Shown one piece after another: positions 12,440 through 25,000 of a stretch of DNA of 64,000 nt. Every line of letters starts with the position of its first letter. The stretch's first letter is position 1. Below the pieces are notes generated by a model that was given only the letters and a program-made list of their open reading frames with translations, searched no databases and had not been told where the DNA came from. The stretch is from Bathymodiolus brooksi (lineage: Eukaryota > Mollusca > Bivalvia > Mytilida > Modiolidae): positions 35,019,331 through 35,083,330 of the forward strand of contig OY804583.1 of the NCBI GenBank assembly GCA_963680875.1, in the 5' to 3' direction. The translations under genes were made by a program, and so were the position numbers.

Positions 12440-12740
12440 ATATATCAAAGGGATAATCAGAAGCTTTATACCAATGGCTGGCCAAAAGAAACAGGACAAA
12501 CAATGTTCTACCAATAACTACTCAGAAAAATAAAGATTGTAAGAAAAGTTTAGATATACCAAAGGCTGTAATCAGAAGTCGTAAAGAGACAAAGAACAGA
12601 CAACACAATGGTAAACAGATAAAAGGACAAACAAAGATCTACAATCTACATCTAACATTAAACAGAAATATAAAGATTGAGCATCATGGAATGCTCCGGA
12701 ATGTTTAGCAGTTCTAGACTTAAGTTCTCATCGTCAATAT
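12440..12740 (+). repeat. DR1 copy, two partial units
   Basis: Two DR1 starts, near 12448 ('atcaaagggataatcagaag') and 12555 ('ataccaaaggctgtaatcag'), are followed by the middle 'acaacacaatgg' and 'ggacaaacaaagatctacaa' and by a diverged end near 'gaatgctccgg'. Confidence 0.7.
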
Positions 12741-12750
12741 GACTGAAATA

Positions 12751-12751
12751 T

Positions 12752-12794
<43 letters not shown>

Positions 12795-12795
12795 C
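12751..12795 (+). repeat. Tetranucleotide microsatellite (TCAA)n
   Basis: About ten 'tcaa' units. The following 12.8-13.39 kb is AT-rich with no feature recognised. Confidence 0.9.
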
Positions 12796-13393
12796 ATGAT
12801 AAATGTAAAATGACTATTTTGAAGCTACAATAATAGGATTAAGTAATTATTGTGTTATATCATCTACAAGTAAAATAACTGTGCATCGGGGTATATTATA
12901 AACTACTTAATCTGCTCGTCATAATATTTTAATAGGATTATCAGTTCACATAAAAGGATTCAAATTTTAGGATACATGTAATTATATATTTATTTCATTT
13001 TTTTTAAATAAAATGCAAATTTCTAGACAAAATTATATTCAAAGGAAAATTAACGTTTTATAAATATAGGTAAGTTGATCTTACATTTAGTAAATATCAC
13101 TGCATGTTAACATTGATACAAATATATCACTTTGTTTTTTAACCCCGCCACTCTTGTTTTATTGAAATGATAGTAACAAGCCAGAAAAATGAGCAGTCAT
13201 CTATTTCTGTGTTAGGGTGACGATTTTGCCCCTGCGATTTTTCTATTGGATTTTCGACTTGTTCGGACAGTGTGGTATTTTTGTTATGTTTTTTTATTTA
13301 TTTTTTTTGTTTGTTTTTTTTTTGTTTAGTAAATATGTATCAGAACCACGAACGTATGTATTTGAAGAAAACAATATGTATATATATATATAT

Positions 13394-13552
13394 GGAGCGG
13401 ATGTGGTCAAGTGGTCTAGGGCGCTGGACATAAGGCTAAGCGATTGGTGCTGCAGTGTATCAATGGTGTGAGTTTAAATCCCGTCGAGGGAAGAACACAA
13501 ATTTGACAGCTCAAAAATCTAATTCTAACACTGTTTGGTTTAATTTTCAGAC

Positions 13553-13587
<35 letters not shown>
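13394..13587 (+). mobile_element. tRNA-derived SINE, copy 1, with TA-repeat tail
   Basis: The head 'tggtcaagtggtctagggcg' looks like a tRNA A box with a long variable region, and 'gtgagtttaaatcccg' (13468-13483) like a B box. A ~70-nt body ending in 'ttaattttcagacg' is followed by a (TA)n tail at about 13555-13587. I do not call it a tRNA gene because no acceptor stem can be paired and the same unit is repeated immediately downstream. Confidence 0.75.
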
Positions 13588-13589
<2 letters not shown>

Positions 13590-13790
13590 AGATGTGGCTG
13601 AGTGGTCTAGTGTAATGGACATAGGGCTAAGTGAGTGGTGATGTAGTTTATCAACGTGGGTCAGTTCGAATCCAGTCGAGAGAGAACAAGAAAATGCTAG
13701 CTAAAAAATCTAAATCTGACGCTATTGGGTTTTATTTTCAGACGAACACACACAAATATATATATTTATAAATATATATTAAAAAATAAC
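13588..13790 (+). mobile_element. tRNA-derived SINE, copy 2, in tandem with copy 1
   Basis: The same architecture: 'gtggctgagtggtctag' as A box, 'gtcagttcgaatcc' (13660-13673) as B box, a body ending in 'ttttattttcagacg' and an AT-rich tail. It begins directly at the end of the TA tail of copy 1. A fragment of the SINE-1 3' core ('aagtggcgttaaacacca') follows at about 13795-13845. Confidence 0.75.
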
Positions 13791-14069
13791 TGAAATATTG
13801 TTGTAAGTGGCGTTAAACACCATATCCCTAACCCCATATCAGAATCATAGATGTATATATTACAGTGATCTATTTGTATCATATACACTATGTAATATAT
13901 TGCATCATTCAGATCATCTGTACTTATTATTATAGCATAGTATGATGAATCTAGATCTGTTCCGGGTGTTTTTTTTTCAAAACCGGAATATAAACAATGA
14001 ACACGTGCTGATGTCGAATGAACAATTTCAAAATATTTCGAGCATTGTTATTATACTGGTTTATAGATA

Positions 14070-14195
14070 TGATTTGTGGTGTTTAACGTCACTTTCAACA
14101 ATATTTGAGTTATCTCGTGTATTTCGGTGTTATTGGTGGAGGAAACCGGAGTACTCAGAGAAAACTACCGACTTGTCGCAAGTCACTGACAAACT
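14070..14195 (-). mobile_element. SINE-1 3' core fragment
   Basis: In reverse orientation: 'tggtgtttaacgtcactttc', then 'gaggaaaccggagtac', then 'cgcaagtcactgac'. It matches the core of the full SINE-1 at 17524-17757 and lacks the tRNA-like head. Confidence 0.75.
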
Positions 14196-14389
14196 ACTGT
14201 TTAATGTTTTATTAAATTAATCGCTAAATACTTTTACACCATTAAGATAAAGATAAAGATTACAGCACCACGTGCCTCTACTTGAATGTGTAAGATAAAT
14301 GACAGAGAGATTCTTCATATGAACAATTTGGTAAACGGATTTAAAACTTTATTTATTCGTTGTATTAGAACAACACGTCTACGGAAACG

Positions 14390-14660
14390 TAGCTTAAATA
14401 ACACCATCTGGCAGCAATGCTGCTCAGCACGTCACTCCCAAGGTAGTGGATAGGGGTCGGGTTATAAAACGGAATGCGTTGATCATAGTGGGGAACGTGT
14501 TTTCAGAGGTCCACACTCCATGCACGTTAAAGACCTCTCTTGTAGATGTCGAAAAAGAGTATATGCTCATGTTAGCCTCTACAGTGGACTATTTTTATCG
14601 CCCCTTACCAAACTCTCCATACCTCACGATTTCCACGTTTTTACATCCAGTTGTTTGGAG
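14390..14660 (+). repeat. Dispersed repeat DR-B copy
   Basis: Contains 'gcacgttaaagacctctctt' followed by 'gtagatgtcgaaaaagag', the reverse complement of the DR-B block seen near 1.1 and 44.1 kb. Open frames here are coincidental. From 14.66 to 15.03 kb I see nothing. Confidence 0.6.
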
Positions 14661-15029
14661 GTGGTCTCATGTCTTATTTACATTATTTGTGCTTATAAAG
14701 GACGAAGTCATTTTAACTGTGGGCTGTACGATTTTTCCTCCTATGTATCTATTCATAGCCAAATATCTTTTCACCGGAAGTTAAAAAAATAGATCAATTG
14801 ATATTTAGAAACGCAAAAAATATATATTTCAATGAAAAATTCTCATTTCTTTAATTATTTACTCTATGCAAAATCGAAATAAACTTGAAATAAAATTATA
14901 ATCAAAAAATCTCTTTCTACGAGATTCTCGGCGGAAGAGCGGTGTAGGTAAAATGAACGGAACAGCCATAAGTCAAAGAGAGATAACTCCAGCCAAATAA
15001 TTTAAAAAAAACTTTAAAAAGTACTTGAA

Positions 15030-15305
15030 AAAAAAAATACATTCCCTTCTCACGCCTCCCTCTTAAAATTATAGGACTTCGTCCTTCAAACAGGTTGTGC
15101 CTGTCTCATATTAGCTGTGTCCAACATATATTGTGTTGTGCTAATTTTTATTTGTTTTTCCTCGTCTTGTGTGACCTATGTTGCCAGTTTTTCTGGTCTG
15201 GATTGTCCAGTTTTGATTGCCCCTTCAGTATTCTCTAACGTTTATTTACCATTCAAACGCCATTGGTCACCAGGCTGGAATATCCCTTCCCTTATTTCTC
15301 TATAG
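15030..15305 (-). repeat. DR1-related dispersed repeat, reverse orientation
   Basis: 'tgtccaacatatattgtgtt' and the following 'cctcgtcttgtgtgacc' are the reverse complement of motifs around 2400-2450 ('cacaagacgaagaaac', 'aatatgtgttggaca'). The two segments therefore belong to one dispersed family. Confidence 0.5.
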
Positions 15306-15370
15306 TCTTTGTTATATATTGTTGAACTAATTATCTCCCTGGATATAGCTGAAATACTGTTCGGTGGACG

Positions 15371-16399
15371 TTAATGGCATACAGGCTGTCAGAATTGAAT
15401 TGTTTTGTTTATATTAAAAGTTGCCAATATTCGATGTTTTATACTAATAAAATGTTCTGAACAAGAAGCCAGGTTTAAAAAATATGTTATAATGTCGTAA
15501 TTAGTGAACAGAATTCGAATGTCTGTTGGTAAAATCGCCATTAACACACCTAATTATAAGTCGGCTGCTTTTCCGAAGTTTGCCGAATACTGATAACTGC
15601 TATAAATAACCAAGAATGTAAATTCGTTAGAATTAATATAATTTAAGAAATATATCTATGAAATTGGATCCCGGTGTAATCAGTTAATATTATATAATGG
15701 TATTTAGTAAGAATGACACTTAAAATCGGAAATACGTGATGAAATCAACAAAAACAAACCCAAACTCTGCAAAGGGGCCCGATTAAGGGAAAATTGTAAT
15801 CAAATTGTATTGCATATTATTGACAACACTTGAGTAACCTTGATTATATATTTTTTAGAAAAAAACGGACACGAAGTTCATTATTTTAGTCTCTAATTTA
15901 AAAGAGATATCACCTAGCGTTTTCTCCTGAAAAAGAATATATAAAAAACTACGATGCAATTCTACTGTTAAAATATGATTCGGTCGAAAAATATACTAAA
16001 TTATGCTTACGTGTTAAAAAATGGAGTAGATCGGTATAATATCTTTTGTTAATGTTTACACAAAGCTTCCTGAATCCTTTTTGTGTCGTTTTCGTATAGA
16101 ATCCGTCAATGTTTTGTTCAATTCCACGATTCGATTTGTGCCATGTGCTTTCTTCGTCAACAAACAATTTCGCACATACACAAACGCTTTCCTGAATGAA
16201 TTAACTGTCAGTTCGTATGAATATTGCGCTGGTCAACATTGAATTCTTTACGGTATGTAAGAAAATCAAACAGCGACGTATTTCCTTCGTTCTACGTATG
16301 ATATTATGAAAAATTTCAACTGCAATTAGTATAAAACATCGAATATTGGCAACTTTTAATATAAAAAAAAATCAATTCTGACAGCCTGTATGCCTTTAA
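15371..16399. mobile_element. TTAA-flanked TIR element (non-autonomous, piggyBac-like end structure)
   Basis: Inverted repeats of about 65-70 bp: the left arm begins 'ggcatacaggctgtcagaat' after TTAA (15371-15374), and the right arm ends in the reverse complement before TTAA (16396-16399). Both arms include 'gttgccaatattcgatgttt' or its complement, with a small indel difference. TTAA at both borders suits a TTAA-targeting transposase (piggyBac or Kolobok type). The interior of about 900 bp has only short open frames and no recognised transposase. Confidence 0.75.
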
Positions 16400-16502
16400 G
16401 GAATAATCAATCATTAAATACCAACAGAAGAAAAGAACTAAATATGCATATGAGCATATGCGTTTGTTTGGGTTTTTTTTTTATATTATTTTTCCGATTT
16501 TG

Positions 16503-16690
16503 AGCGGCGCTGTCATGGTGGTGATCGTATATTAGTTGAATTTACAACTACTTGTGCAATCAATGCCTATCACCCTTAATGTTGTGAGTTTGAGCCCCGT
16601 TCATAGCGGGTGTACTTGATACAATATTATGTGATCAAGTTTGTCAGTGACTTGCGACAGGTCGGTGGTTTTCTCCGTGGACACCGGGTT
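16503..16690 (+). mobile_element. SINE-1, 3'-truncated copy
   Basis: The head 'tggtggtgatcgtatattag', B-box region 'tgtgagtttgagccccg' and core start 'gtcagtgacttgcgacaggt' match SINE-1. The copy breaks off at 'acaccgggtttttt' before the 3' core. Confidence 0.75.
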
Positions 16691-17523
16691 TTTTTATATT
16701 GATATTTGAAATAGTGGATTGTACATTTATTTTCAAAATGACACTAAATAATTTGTTGAATCATTACAAAAATAATAAAATTGACAATTTAGCATTAACC
16801 ACACGACGGTGCTCTTTCCGTGTTCGTCATCCTTGAGCCCTATATAGTAACAAAAACCATTTCAGGGAAATACTCGAACTTTTGACATTGGATTGTGTAA
16901 AATTGTTTTATATTTAAATTAACAATAGGTGTTTATCTTTAGTATTAATATATTAAGATGTACCCGCAAATAAATGTATATGAGCATTAGAAACGGGAAG
17001 AGAAGCAAATGTCCTGTTTCGAGACGAATATATATATATAAATTGTATATTTCCGGATGTAGAACGTATATGTTAAATTTACACAACAAGAAAGGCAAAA
17101 ACTTTGCTCACTTAATAGGGTGTGTACAGCGTGGTTCGCCTTTGACCAGTGTATATCATCATTCGCTCTACATAACAGCAAGCTACCAGGCGACTTCATA
17201 CCTCTTATAAAACGTTCATATGTACCCCTTTATATAAACAGTAAATACACTGATTGATGTATAAATTGTTTGACAAGCCCACGTAAACTATTGTGGTGTT
17301 TAACGTCACTTTCAAAAATATTTCAGTTTTCTATCGTGGCGGTCGGAAAATTTTGTATGGGGGATTTCGACCAGTTATTTTTCGTTAAATTACTTACTTA
17401 ATATAATAAAAAAAAAATTAAAAAAACCTTCTGAAATATAAATCATTAATACCTTTCACCAGTAAATATAGTAGTTCATAAATACTTTCATATTCATATC
17501 GATGCAGTGTTTAACAGTTATTA

Positions 17524-17757
17524 GGGGCCGTCGTGGCCGTGATCGTATGGTAGTTGGATTTACAACTACCTATGCAATCAGTGCCTACCAACACTGATGT
17601 TGTGAGTTCGAATCTCGATCAGGGCGAGGTGTACATCATTTTGTGATAAAGTTTGTCAGTGACTTGCGACATGTCGGCGGTTTCCTCCACTAATAAAACT
17701 GACCGCCACGATATAACTGAAATATTGTTGAAAGTGGCGTTAAACACCATAAACCAA
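17524..17757 (+). mobile_element. SINE-1, near full-length copy
   Basis: The head is 'gggccgtcgtggccgtgatc'. A B-box-like 'gagttcgaatctcgatc' is followed by 'gtcagtgacttgcgacatgt', a 'ggcggtttcctcc' segment and the 3' core 'gaaagtggcgttaaacacca', ending in 'aaaccaaaccaaac'. It serves here as the reference for the partial copies at 0.9, 14.1, 16.5, 18.1, 18.9, 29.7 and 48.2 kb. From 17.76 to 18.1 kb I see no further feature. Confidence 0.85.
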
Positions 17758-18114
17758 ACCAAACAAACAATGTATCAGTTATCGTAGGAATACTTCTAAA
17801 TATCGGACAAAATCTCTTTATTTAATAACTGTTATTTATTGTAGTGTCGACTTTTTGTCATACATTTTTATGAAAAGAAATGGTGATTGATTAATTGGTG
17901 TTTACGGTCAACTTTAGCAGTACTTCAACTGTTGTAAAAGAAAATGTGTAGAGTAATAGTCAACAGATACCACCAGCAATCACCTCTCACCTGAAACTAT
18001 TGAACATTAAAAAGACCACGATATACAATGTACGATTTTGGCAATCCAAGGCCTGGATTGGGACAGGCACACAAGTGTGGCGGGGCTAAATGTACTTAAG
18101 ATTGATTTGATTTG

Positions 18115-18357
18115 ATTTATTGTGTCTAACGCCACTTTCAGCAATATTTCAGCTATATCATGGCGACCAGTTTTAGTGGTGGAAGAAGCCGGAGTACCCG
18201 GAGAGAACCTTCGACCATGAGCAAGCAACTGGTAAATGTTATCACTTGCGGCTTCGAGTCGAGTGCACCCTGTTTTGTAAATTACGCCGTATTGGTGATA
18301 GGCTTGAATGAGTTGCTAGGTAATCCAACTACCTAACTCATTGAGCCACCCGGGCCA
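18115..18357 (-). mobile_element. SINE-1 relative, reverse orientation
   Basis: Starts with the reversed core 'aacgccactttcagcaatat', followed by 'gaagccggagtacccggaga' and ending with 'ctaactcattgagccacccg', which reads as the reversed tRNA-like head. The head differs from the copy at 17524, so it may be a second subfamily with the same core. Confidence 0.75.
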
Positions 18358-18862
18358 TTTGTACTTAAGATAACTCGAATAATTAGTTACTTCTTATTCT
18401 ATTTATTCTATTTCTATTTTCTTAATCCTCTATTTTCCCACAGTTTGTGTTTTGTTTCACGTTTAATTCATTAACTAAAGCAGATTACGTATCAGACATG
18501 TAAACTCGACATGTACTTGTGTGTACCAGTATTATAATCTGTCTTATAGGGCGATTAGTATTTTACCGGATGTTAGAATTATACATTTTAGCACTCGTCG
18601 CAACTTCGGCTGATTCCGTACCTTCATCATATTGAGGGAGAGAAGCGGACTCACCCGAGGTTTGTCGATTGTACATTTTAGCTTACGAATAACTGATCAC
18701 GAAGTTATTTCGATTGGAGAAACAACTCTTCTTATATAAACTTTTACTTATGTTATTGAAACCTGTTTATTGTTTAGTATTAAATATGTAGAAAGTGAAA
18801 TAAAAAAAACAAAAATAAAAACAAAACAAAACGATTGTCTAAGCAGCCTAAGTAAAAGTGCG

Positions 18863-18955
18863 GGATCCGAACTCACAACGTTAGTAGTGATAGGCACTGA
18901 TTGCATAAGTGGTTGTAAATCCAACTACCATACGATCACGACCACGACGGCCCCT
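18863..18955 (-). mobile_element. SINE-1 head fragment just upstream of the first gene exon
   Basis: The reverse complement of the head and B-box region ('gatccgaactcacaacg', 'ccaactaccatacgatcacg'). It ends 36 bp before the splice acceptor at 18990-18991, so it makes up much of the sequence ahead of that acceptor. Confidence 0.8.
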
Positions 18956-18991
18956 CTTTTTTTAATATTGTTAATCTTTGTTTTATTTCAG

Positions 18992-19061
18992 TCAAAAGAA
19001 ATGAAACTGATTCAGATTTACATTGCTTTGTGTAGCTGTATGCAAAGTGTATATACAATAT
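18992..19061 (+). CDS. Exon 1: signal peptide (candidate first coding exon)
   Basis: An acceptor 'ttttatttcag' ends at 18991 and a strong donor 't|gtaagt' starts at 19062. From ATG 19001 the exon encodes 20 residues beginning [13 protein letters not shown], with a hydrophobic stretch typical of a signal peptide, and ends one base into a codon (phase 1). That matches the phase-1 start of the lectin exon 8.9 kb downstream. The frame is also open further upstream, but that part includes a reversed SINE head, so ATG 19001 is preferred. The acceptor in front implies at least one 5'-UTR exon further left. Assignment to the same gene rests on phase, strand and domain logic, not on transcript evidence. 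Confidence 0.6.
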
Positions 19062-22000
19062 GTAAGTATAATTATTTTTTGATGTCATAATGCATAAGTA
19101 GATGCAGTTATCCCTGGGGTGTGAATATGTGACGTAAAATGAAAAATAAAATACAACCCTGTCTTAACAATTCCAAAAAACAGTAGATAAATCGTAGACA
19201 TAATTTAAGGTGGTACCATACACTACAGGGAGATAACTCTTTAAGATCAGTTGAACGTTTTGATCATATGATGTTTGTATGCAGATTTCAAGCATCTCGG
19301 TGATCAAAACCACAAGAGGAAAGCTGTTATGTGGCTAGTGAATTCATAGCTCTGAGTCTGTTGGTTGGAATTTGTTAAAATTTGGATATTTATTACAGTG
19401 GATATATTCAAACACACTGCCAAAGAAATAAGAAAATTAAACGTGCAGATCAAATGTTACCTGAAGTGTATGGTACCACCTTAAATCGATACTCCTAGTC
19501 GACAAATACATGACTCTCTCTTTCTTGTCTTGGTACATGTACGTCGACAAATACATGACTCTCTCTCTCTCTTTCTTGTCTTGGTACATGTACTTGTGGT
19601 GGGGTTGAATTAGTTTTATGGGTCCAAAGTCTCCCCAAATGATGCGGTTACGCAAGTGTTTTCCACATGTAGCGAATATACATGTTTTTTTCTCTCTGTG
19701 ACTTGAGAATACAATAATAGATGTGCTTCTTTCATGATTGGAATATTTGACAGACATATGCCTGTCATAGTGGGATGTGGGTATGTGACACGCATGCATT
19801 TCGCTCTGGGGTATGTTAATATGTGCCATGCATGTGTTTTTTCTCATCACTTGGACGTGGGCATGTGACACACATGTGCTTCCATCTATGGGAATTTAAT
19901 ATGTGCCATGCATGTGTTGTTTCTCTTCACTTGGACGTGGGCATGTGACACGCATGTGCTTCCATCTGGGGAATTTTAGTATGTGCCATGAATGTGTTTT
20001 ATTCTCACTTGGACTTGAGTATGTGACACACATGTGTTTCTGTTTGTGCGAATTTAATATATTACAGGCATGTGTAGTATATGAGACACACGTGTGTTTC
20101 GCTCTGTGGGATCTTAATATGTGACAGGCATGTGTAGTATGAAATACACGTGTGTTTCGCTCTATGGGATCTTAATATGTGACAGGCATGTGTAGTGTGA
20201 GACACACTTGTGTTTCGCTCAGTGGGAACTTAATATGTGACAGGCATGTGTAGTGTGAGACACACGTATGTTTCACTCTGTGGGATCTTAATATGTGACA
20301 GGCATGTGTAGTGTGAGACACACGTGTGTTTTGCTCTGTGGGATCTTAATATGTGACAGACATGTGTAGTGTGAGACACACGTGTTTCGCTCTGTGTGAT
20401 CTTTATATGTGACAGGCATGGGTTGTGCGAGACACACATGTGTTTCGCTCAGTGGGATCTAAATATGTGACCGGCATGTGTAGTATGAGACACACGTGTG
20501 TTTCGCTGTGTGGGATCTTAATATGTGACAGGCATGTGTAGTGTGAGACACACGTGTGTTTCGCTCTGTGGGATCTTAATATGTGACAGGCATGTGTAGT
20601 GTGAGACACACTTGTGTTTCGCTCTGTGGGATCTTTATATGTGACAGGCATGGGTAGTGTGAGACACACATATGTTTCGCTCTGTGGGATCTTAATATGT
20701 AACAGGCATGTGTAGTGTAAGACACACGTGTGTTTCGCTCTGTGGGATATTAATATGTGACAGACATGTGTAGTGTGAGACACACATATGTTTCAATCTG
20801 TGGGAACTTAATATGTGACAGGCATGGGTAGTGTGAGACACACATATGTTTCGCTTTGTGGGATGTTGATATGTGACAGGCATGTGTAGTGTAAGACACA
20901 CGTGTGTTTCGCTCTGTGGGATCTTAATATGTGACAGAAATGTGTAGTGTGAGACACACGTGTGTTTCGATCTGTGGGCCCTTAATATGTGACAGGCATG
21001 TGTAGTGTGAGACACACTTGTGTTTCGCTCTGTGGGATCTTTATATGTGACGGGCATGCATAGTGTGAGACACACGTATGTTTCGCTCTGTGGGATTTTT
21101 TTATGTGACAGGCATGGGTAGTGCGAGACACACGTGTGTTTCGCTCTGTGGGATATTTATATGTGACAGGCATGCGTAGTGTGAGACACACGTGTGTTTC
21201 GCTCTGTGAGATCTTTATATGTGACAGGCATGGGTAGTGCGAGACACACGTGTGTTTCGCTCTGTGGGATTTTTATATGTGACAGGCATGGGTAGTGCCA
21301 GACACACGTGTGTTTCGCTCAGTGGGATCTTTATATGTGACAGGCATGGGTAGTGCGAGACACACGTGTGTTTCGCTTTGTGGGATGTTAATATGTGACA
21401 GGCATGTGTATTATGAGACACACATGTGTTTTTATTGTGTGATATTAATATGTGACAGGCATGGGTAGTGTGAGACACACGTATGTTTCGCTCTGTGGGA
21501 TCTTAATATGTGACAGGCATGTGTAGTGTGAGACACACTTGTGTTTCGCTCTGTGGGATCTTTTTATGTGACAGGCATGGGTAGTGCGAGACACACGTGT
21601 GTTTCGCTCTGTGGGATTTTTATATGTGACAGGCATGGGTAGTGCAAGACACACGTGTGTTTCGCTCTGTGGGATCTTTATATGTGACAGGCATGCGTAG
21701 TGTGAGACACACGTGTGTTTCGCTCTGTGGGATCTTTTTATGTGACAGGCATGGGTAGTGCGAGACACACGTGTGTTTCGCTCTGTGGGATTTTTATATG
21801 TGACAGGCATGGGTAGTGCCAGACACACGTGTGTTTCGCTCTGTGGGATCTTTATATGTGACAGGCATGCGTAGTGTGAGACACACGTGTTTTTCGCTCT
21901 GTGGGATTTTTTTATGTGACAGGCATGGGTAGTGCGAGACACACGTGTGTTTCGCTCTGTGGGATATTTATATGTGACAGGCATGCGTAGTGTGAGACAC

Positions 22001-25000
22001 ACGTGTGTTTCGCTCTGTGAGATCTTTATATGTGACAGGCATGGGTAGTGCCAGACACCCGTGTGTTTCGCTCAGTGGGATCTTTATATGTGACAGGCAT
22101 GGGTAGTGCGAGACACACGTGTGTTTCGCTTTGTGGGATGTTAATATGTGACAGGCATGTGTATTATGAGACACACATGTGTTTTTATTGTGTGATATTA
22201 ATATGTGACAGGCATGGGTAGTGTGAGACACACGTATGTTTCGCTCTGTGGGATCTTAATATGTGACAGGCATGCATAGTGTGAGACACACTTGTGTTTC
22301 GCTCTGTGGGATCTTTATATGTGACAGGCATGTGTAGTGTGAGACACACGTGTGTTTCGCTCTGTGGGATTTTTATATGTGACAGGCATGGGTAGTGCAA
22401 GACACACGTATGTTTCGCTCTGTGGGATCTTTATATGTGACAGGCATGCGTAGTGTGAGACACACGTGTGTTTCGCTCTGTGGGATCTTTTTATGTGACA
22501 GGCATGGGTAGTGCAAGACACACGTGTGTTTCGCTCTGTGGGATTTTTATATGTGACAGGCATGGGTAGTGCAAGACACACGTATGTTTCGCTCTGTGGG
22601 ATCTTTATATGTGACAGGCATGCGTAGTGTGAGACACACGTGTGTTTCGCTCTGTGGGATCTTTTTATGTGACAGGCATGGGTAGTGCAAGACACACGTG
22701 TGCTTCGCTTTGTGGGATCTTTATATATGACAGGCATGCGTAGTGTGAGACACACGTGTGTTTCGCTCTGTGGGATCTTTTTATGTGACAGGCATGGGTA
22801 GTGCGAGACACACGTGTGTTTCGCTCTGTGGGATTTTTATATGTGACAGGCATGGGTAGTGCAAGACACACGTGTGTTTCGCTCTGTGGGATCTTTATAT
22901 GTGACAGGCATGCGCAGTGTGAGACACACGTGTGTTTCGCTCTGTGGGATCTTTTTATGTGACAGGCATGGGTAGTGCGAGACACACGTGTGTTTCGCTC
23001 TGTGGGATTTTTATATGTGACAGGCATGGGTAGTGCCAGACACACGTGTGTTTCGCTCTTTGGGATCTTTATATGTGACAGGCATGCGTAGTGTGAGACA
23101 CACGTGTTTTTCGCTCTGTGGGATTTTTTTATGTGACAGGCATGGGTAGTGCGAGACACACGTGTGTTTCGCTCTGTGGGATATTTATATGTGACAGGCA
23201 TGCGTAGTGTGAGACACACGTGTGTTTCGCTCTGTGAGATCTTTATATGTGACAGGCATGGGTAGTGCCAGACACACGTGTGTTTCGCTCAGTGGGATCT
23301 TTATATATGACAGGCATGGGTAGTGCGAGACACACGTGTGTTTCGCTTTGTGGGATGTTAATATGTGACAGGCATGTGTATTATGAGACACACATGTGTT
23401 TTTATTGTGTGATATTAATATGTGACAGGCATGGGTAGTGTGAGACACACGTATGTTTCGCTCTGTGGGATCTTAATATGTGACAGGCATGCGTAGTGTG
23501 AGACACACTTGTGTTTCGCTCTGTGGGATCTTTATATGTGACAGGCATGTGTAGTGTGAGACACACGTGTGTTTCGCTCTGTGGGATTTTTATATGTGAC
23601 AGGCATGGGTAGTGCAAGACACACGTATGTTTCGCTCTGTGGGATCTTTATATGTGACAGGCATGCGTAGTGTGAGACACACGTGTGTTTCGCTCTGTGG
23701 GATCTTTTTATGTGACAGGCATGGGTAGTGCCAGACACACTTGTGTTTCGCTCTGTGGGATCTTTATATGTGACAGGCATGCGTAGTGTGAGACACACGT
23801 GTTTTTCGCTCAGTGGGATCTTTATATGTGACAGGCACGGGTAGTGCGAGACACACGTGTGTTTCGCTCTGTGTGATCTTTATATGTGACAGGCATGGGT
23901 AGTGCGAGACACACGTGTGTTTCGCTCTGTGGGATCTGTATATGTGACAGGCATGGGTAGTGTGAGACACACGTGTGTTTCGTTCTGTGGGATCTTTATA
24001 TGTGACAGGCATGGGTAGTGCGAGACACACGTGTGTTTCGCTTTGTGGGATGTTAATATGTGACAGGCATATGTATTATGAGACACACATGTGTTTTTTC
24101 TGTGTGATATTAATATGTGACAGGCATGTGTATTATGAGACACACATGTGTTTTTTTCTGTGTGATATTAATATGTGACAGACATAAATATTTTTTCACT
24201 CAGGATGTGGAGTATCAGGCACGCATGTGTTTTTCTCTGTTATATTTTAATATGTGACAGACATGGGTTTTTTTTCTCACGGGGACTGTAGAGTACAGGA
24301 CACACATATGTTTTGCTCTGTTGTATTAATATATGCCATGCATGTGTGTTGTTTCAGTGGGACTGTAGAGTACATGACACACATATGTTTCACTCGGTTG
24401 GATGTTCATATGTCACAGGCATCTGTTGTTGTTTTTTTTGTTTTTTTTTATCTCATTGGAACTATGGACTCTGAGACTCACCTGTGTTTCTCTCAGTGAG
24501 ATTTATATTATCATCAGGAGTACGTTTTGTTTTCTCAGGGGGACATTGTAGTATGATACACATGTTTTTGTTTAGTTTAAACATATTTTTATTTGCAAAA
24601 TATAACAAATAAGGATCGGACACAAGTTTTTCCAACTTATGAAGTCTTCTCCCGAATACAATAATTTACAATATGGATTAGCATGCGCAATGAAATGATA
24701 TAATATGTATATAATAGCATAGAGTTAAATATACAAAGAATGACTATATACAAAAACATAAGTTTAGACAATATACGAAAAAAAAAAATAAAGAAAAAAG
24801 AAAAGAGAATAAATACTTTTGGAGATGTGTGTTGGTTCTTTAGATCATTTAGACAATTGTAAATCTTTTGGAGTCTTTAATATATTTAAAAGCATGCTTA
24901 TAAATGGTTATATTTTCTTCATATGTTAGGAGATCACTTCCTATTATCTGTATATTTATCACAATCAAAAAAGAAATGGTGAGAATTTTCACATGGTGCG

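Noticed and set aside
13394..13673. Two tRNA genes
   Set aside because: A- and B-box-like words are present, but no acceptor stem pairs and each head continues into the same SINE body and tail.
18770..19090. Longer 106-codon frame containing the signal-peptide exon
   Set aside because: Its upstream part runs through a reversed SINE fragment and an acceptor site; only the part from ATG 19001 fits the gene model.
20230..24178. Histidine- and cysteine-rich minus-strand frames
   Set aside because: Translations of the 58-bp satellite (58-codon cycle); no independent sign of coding.
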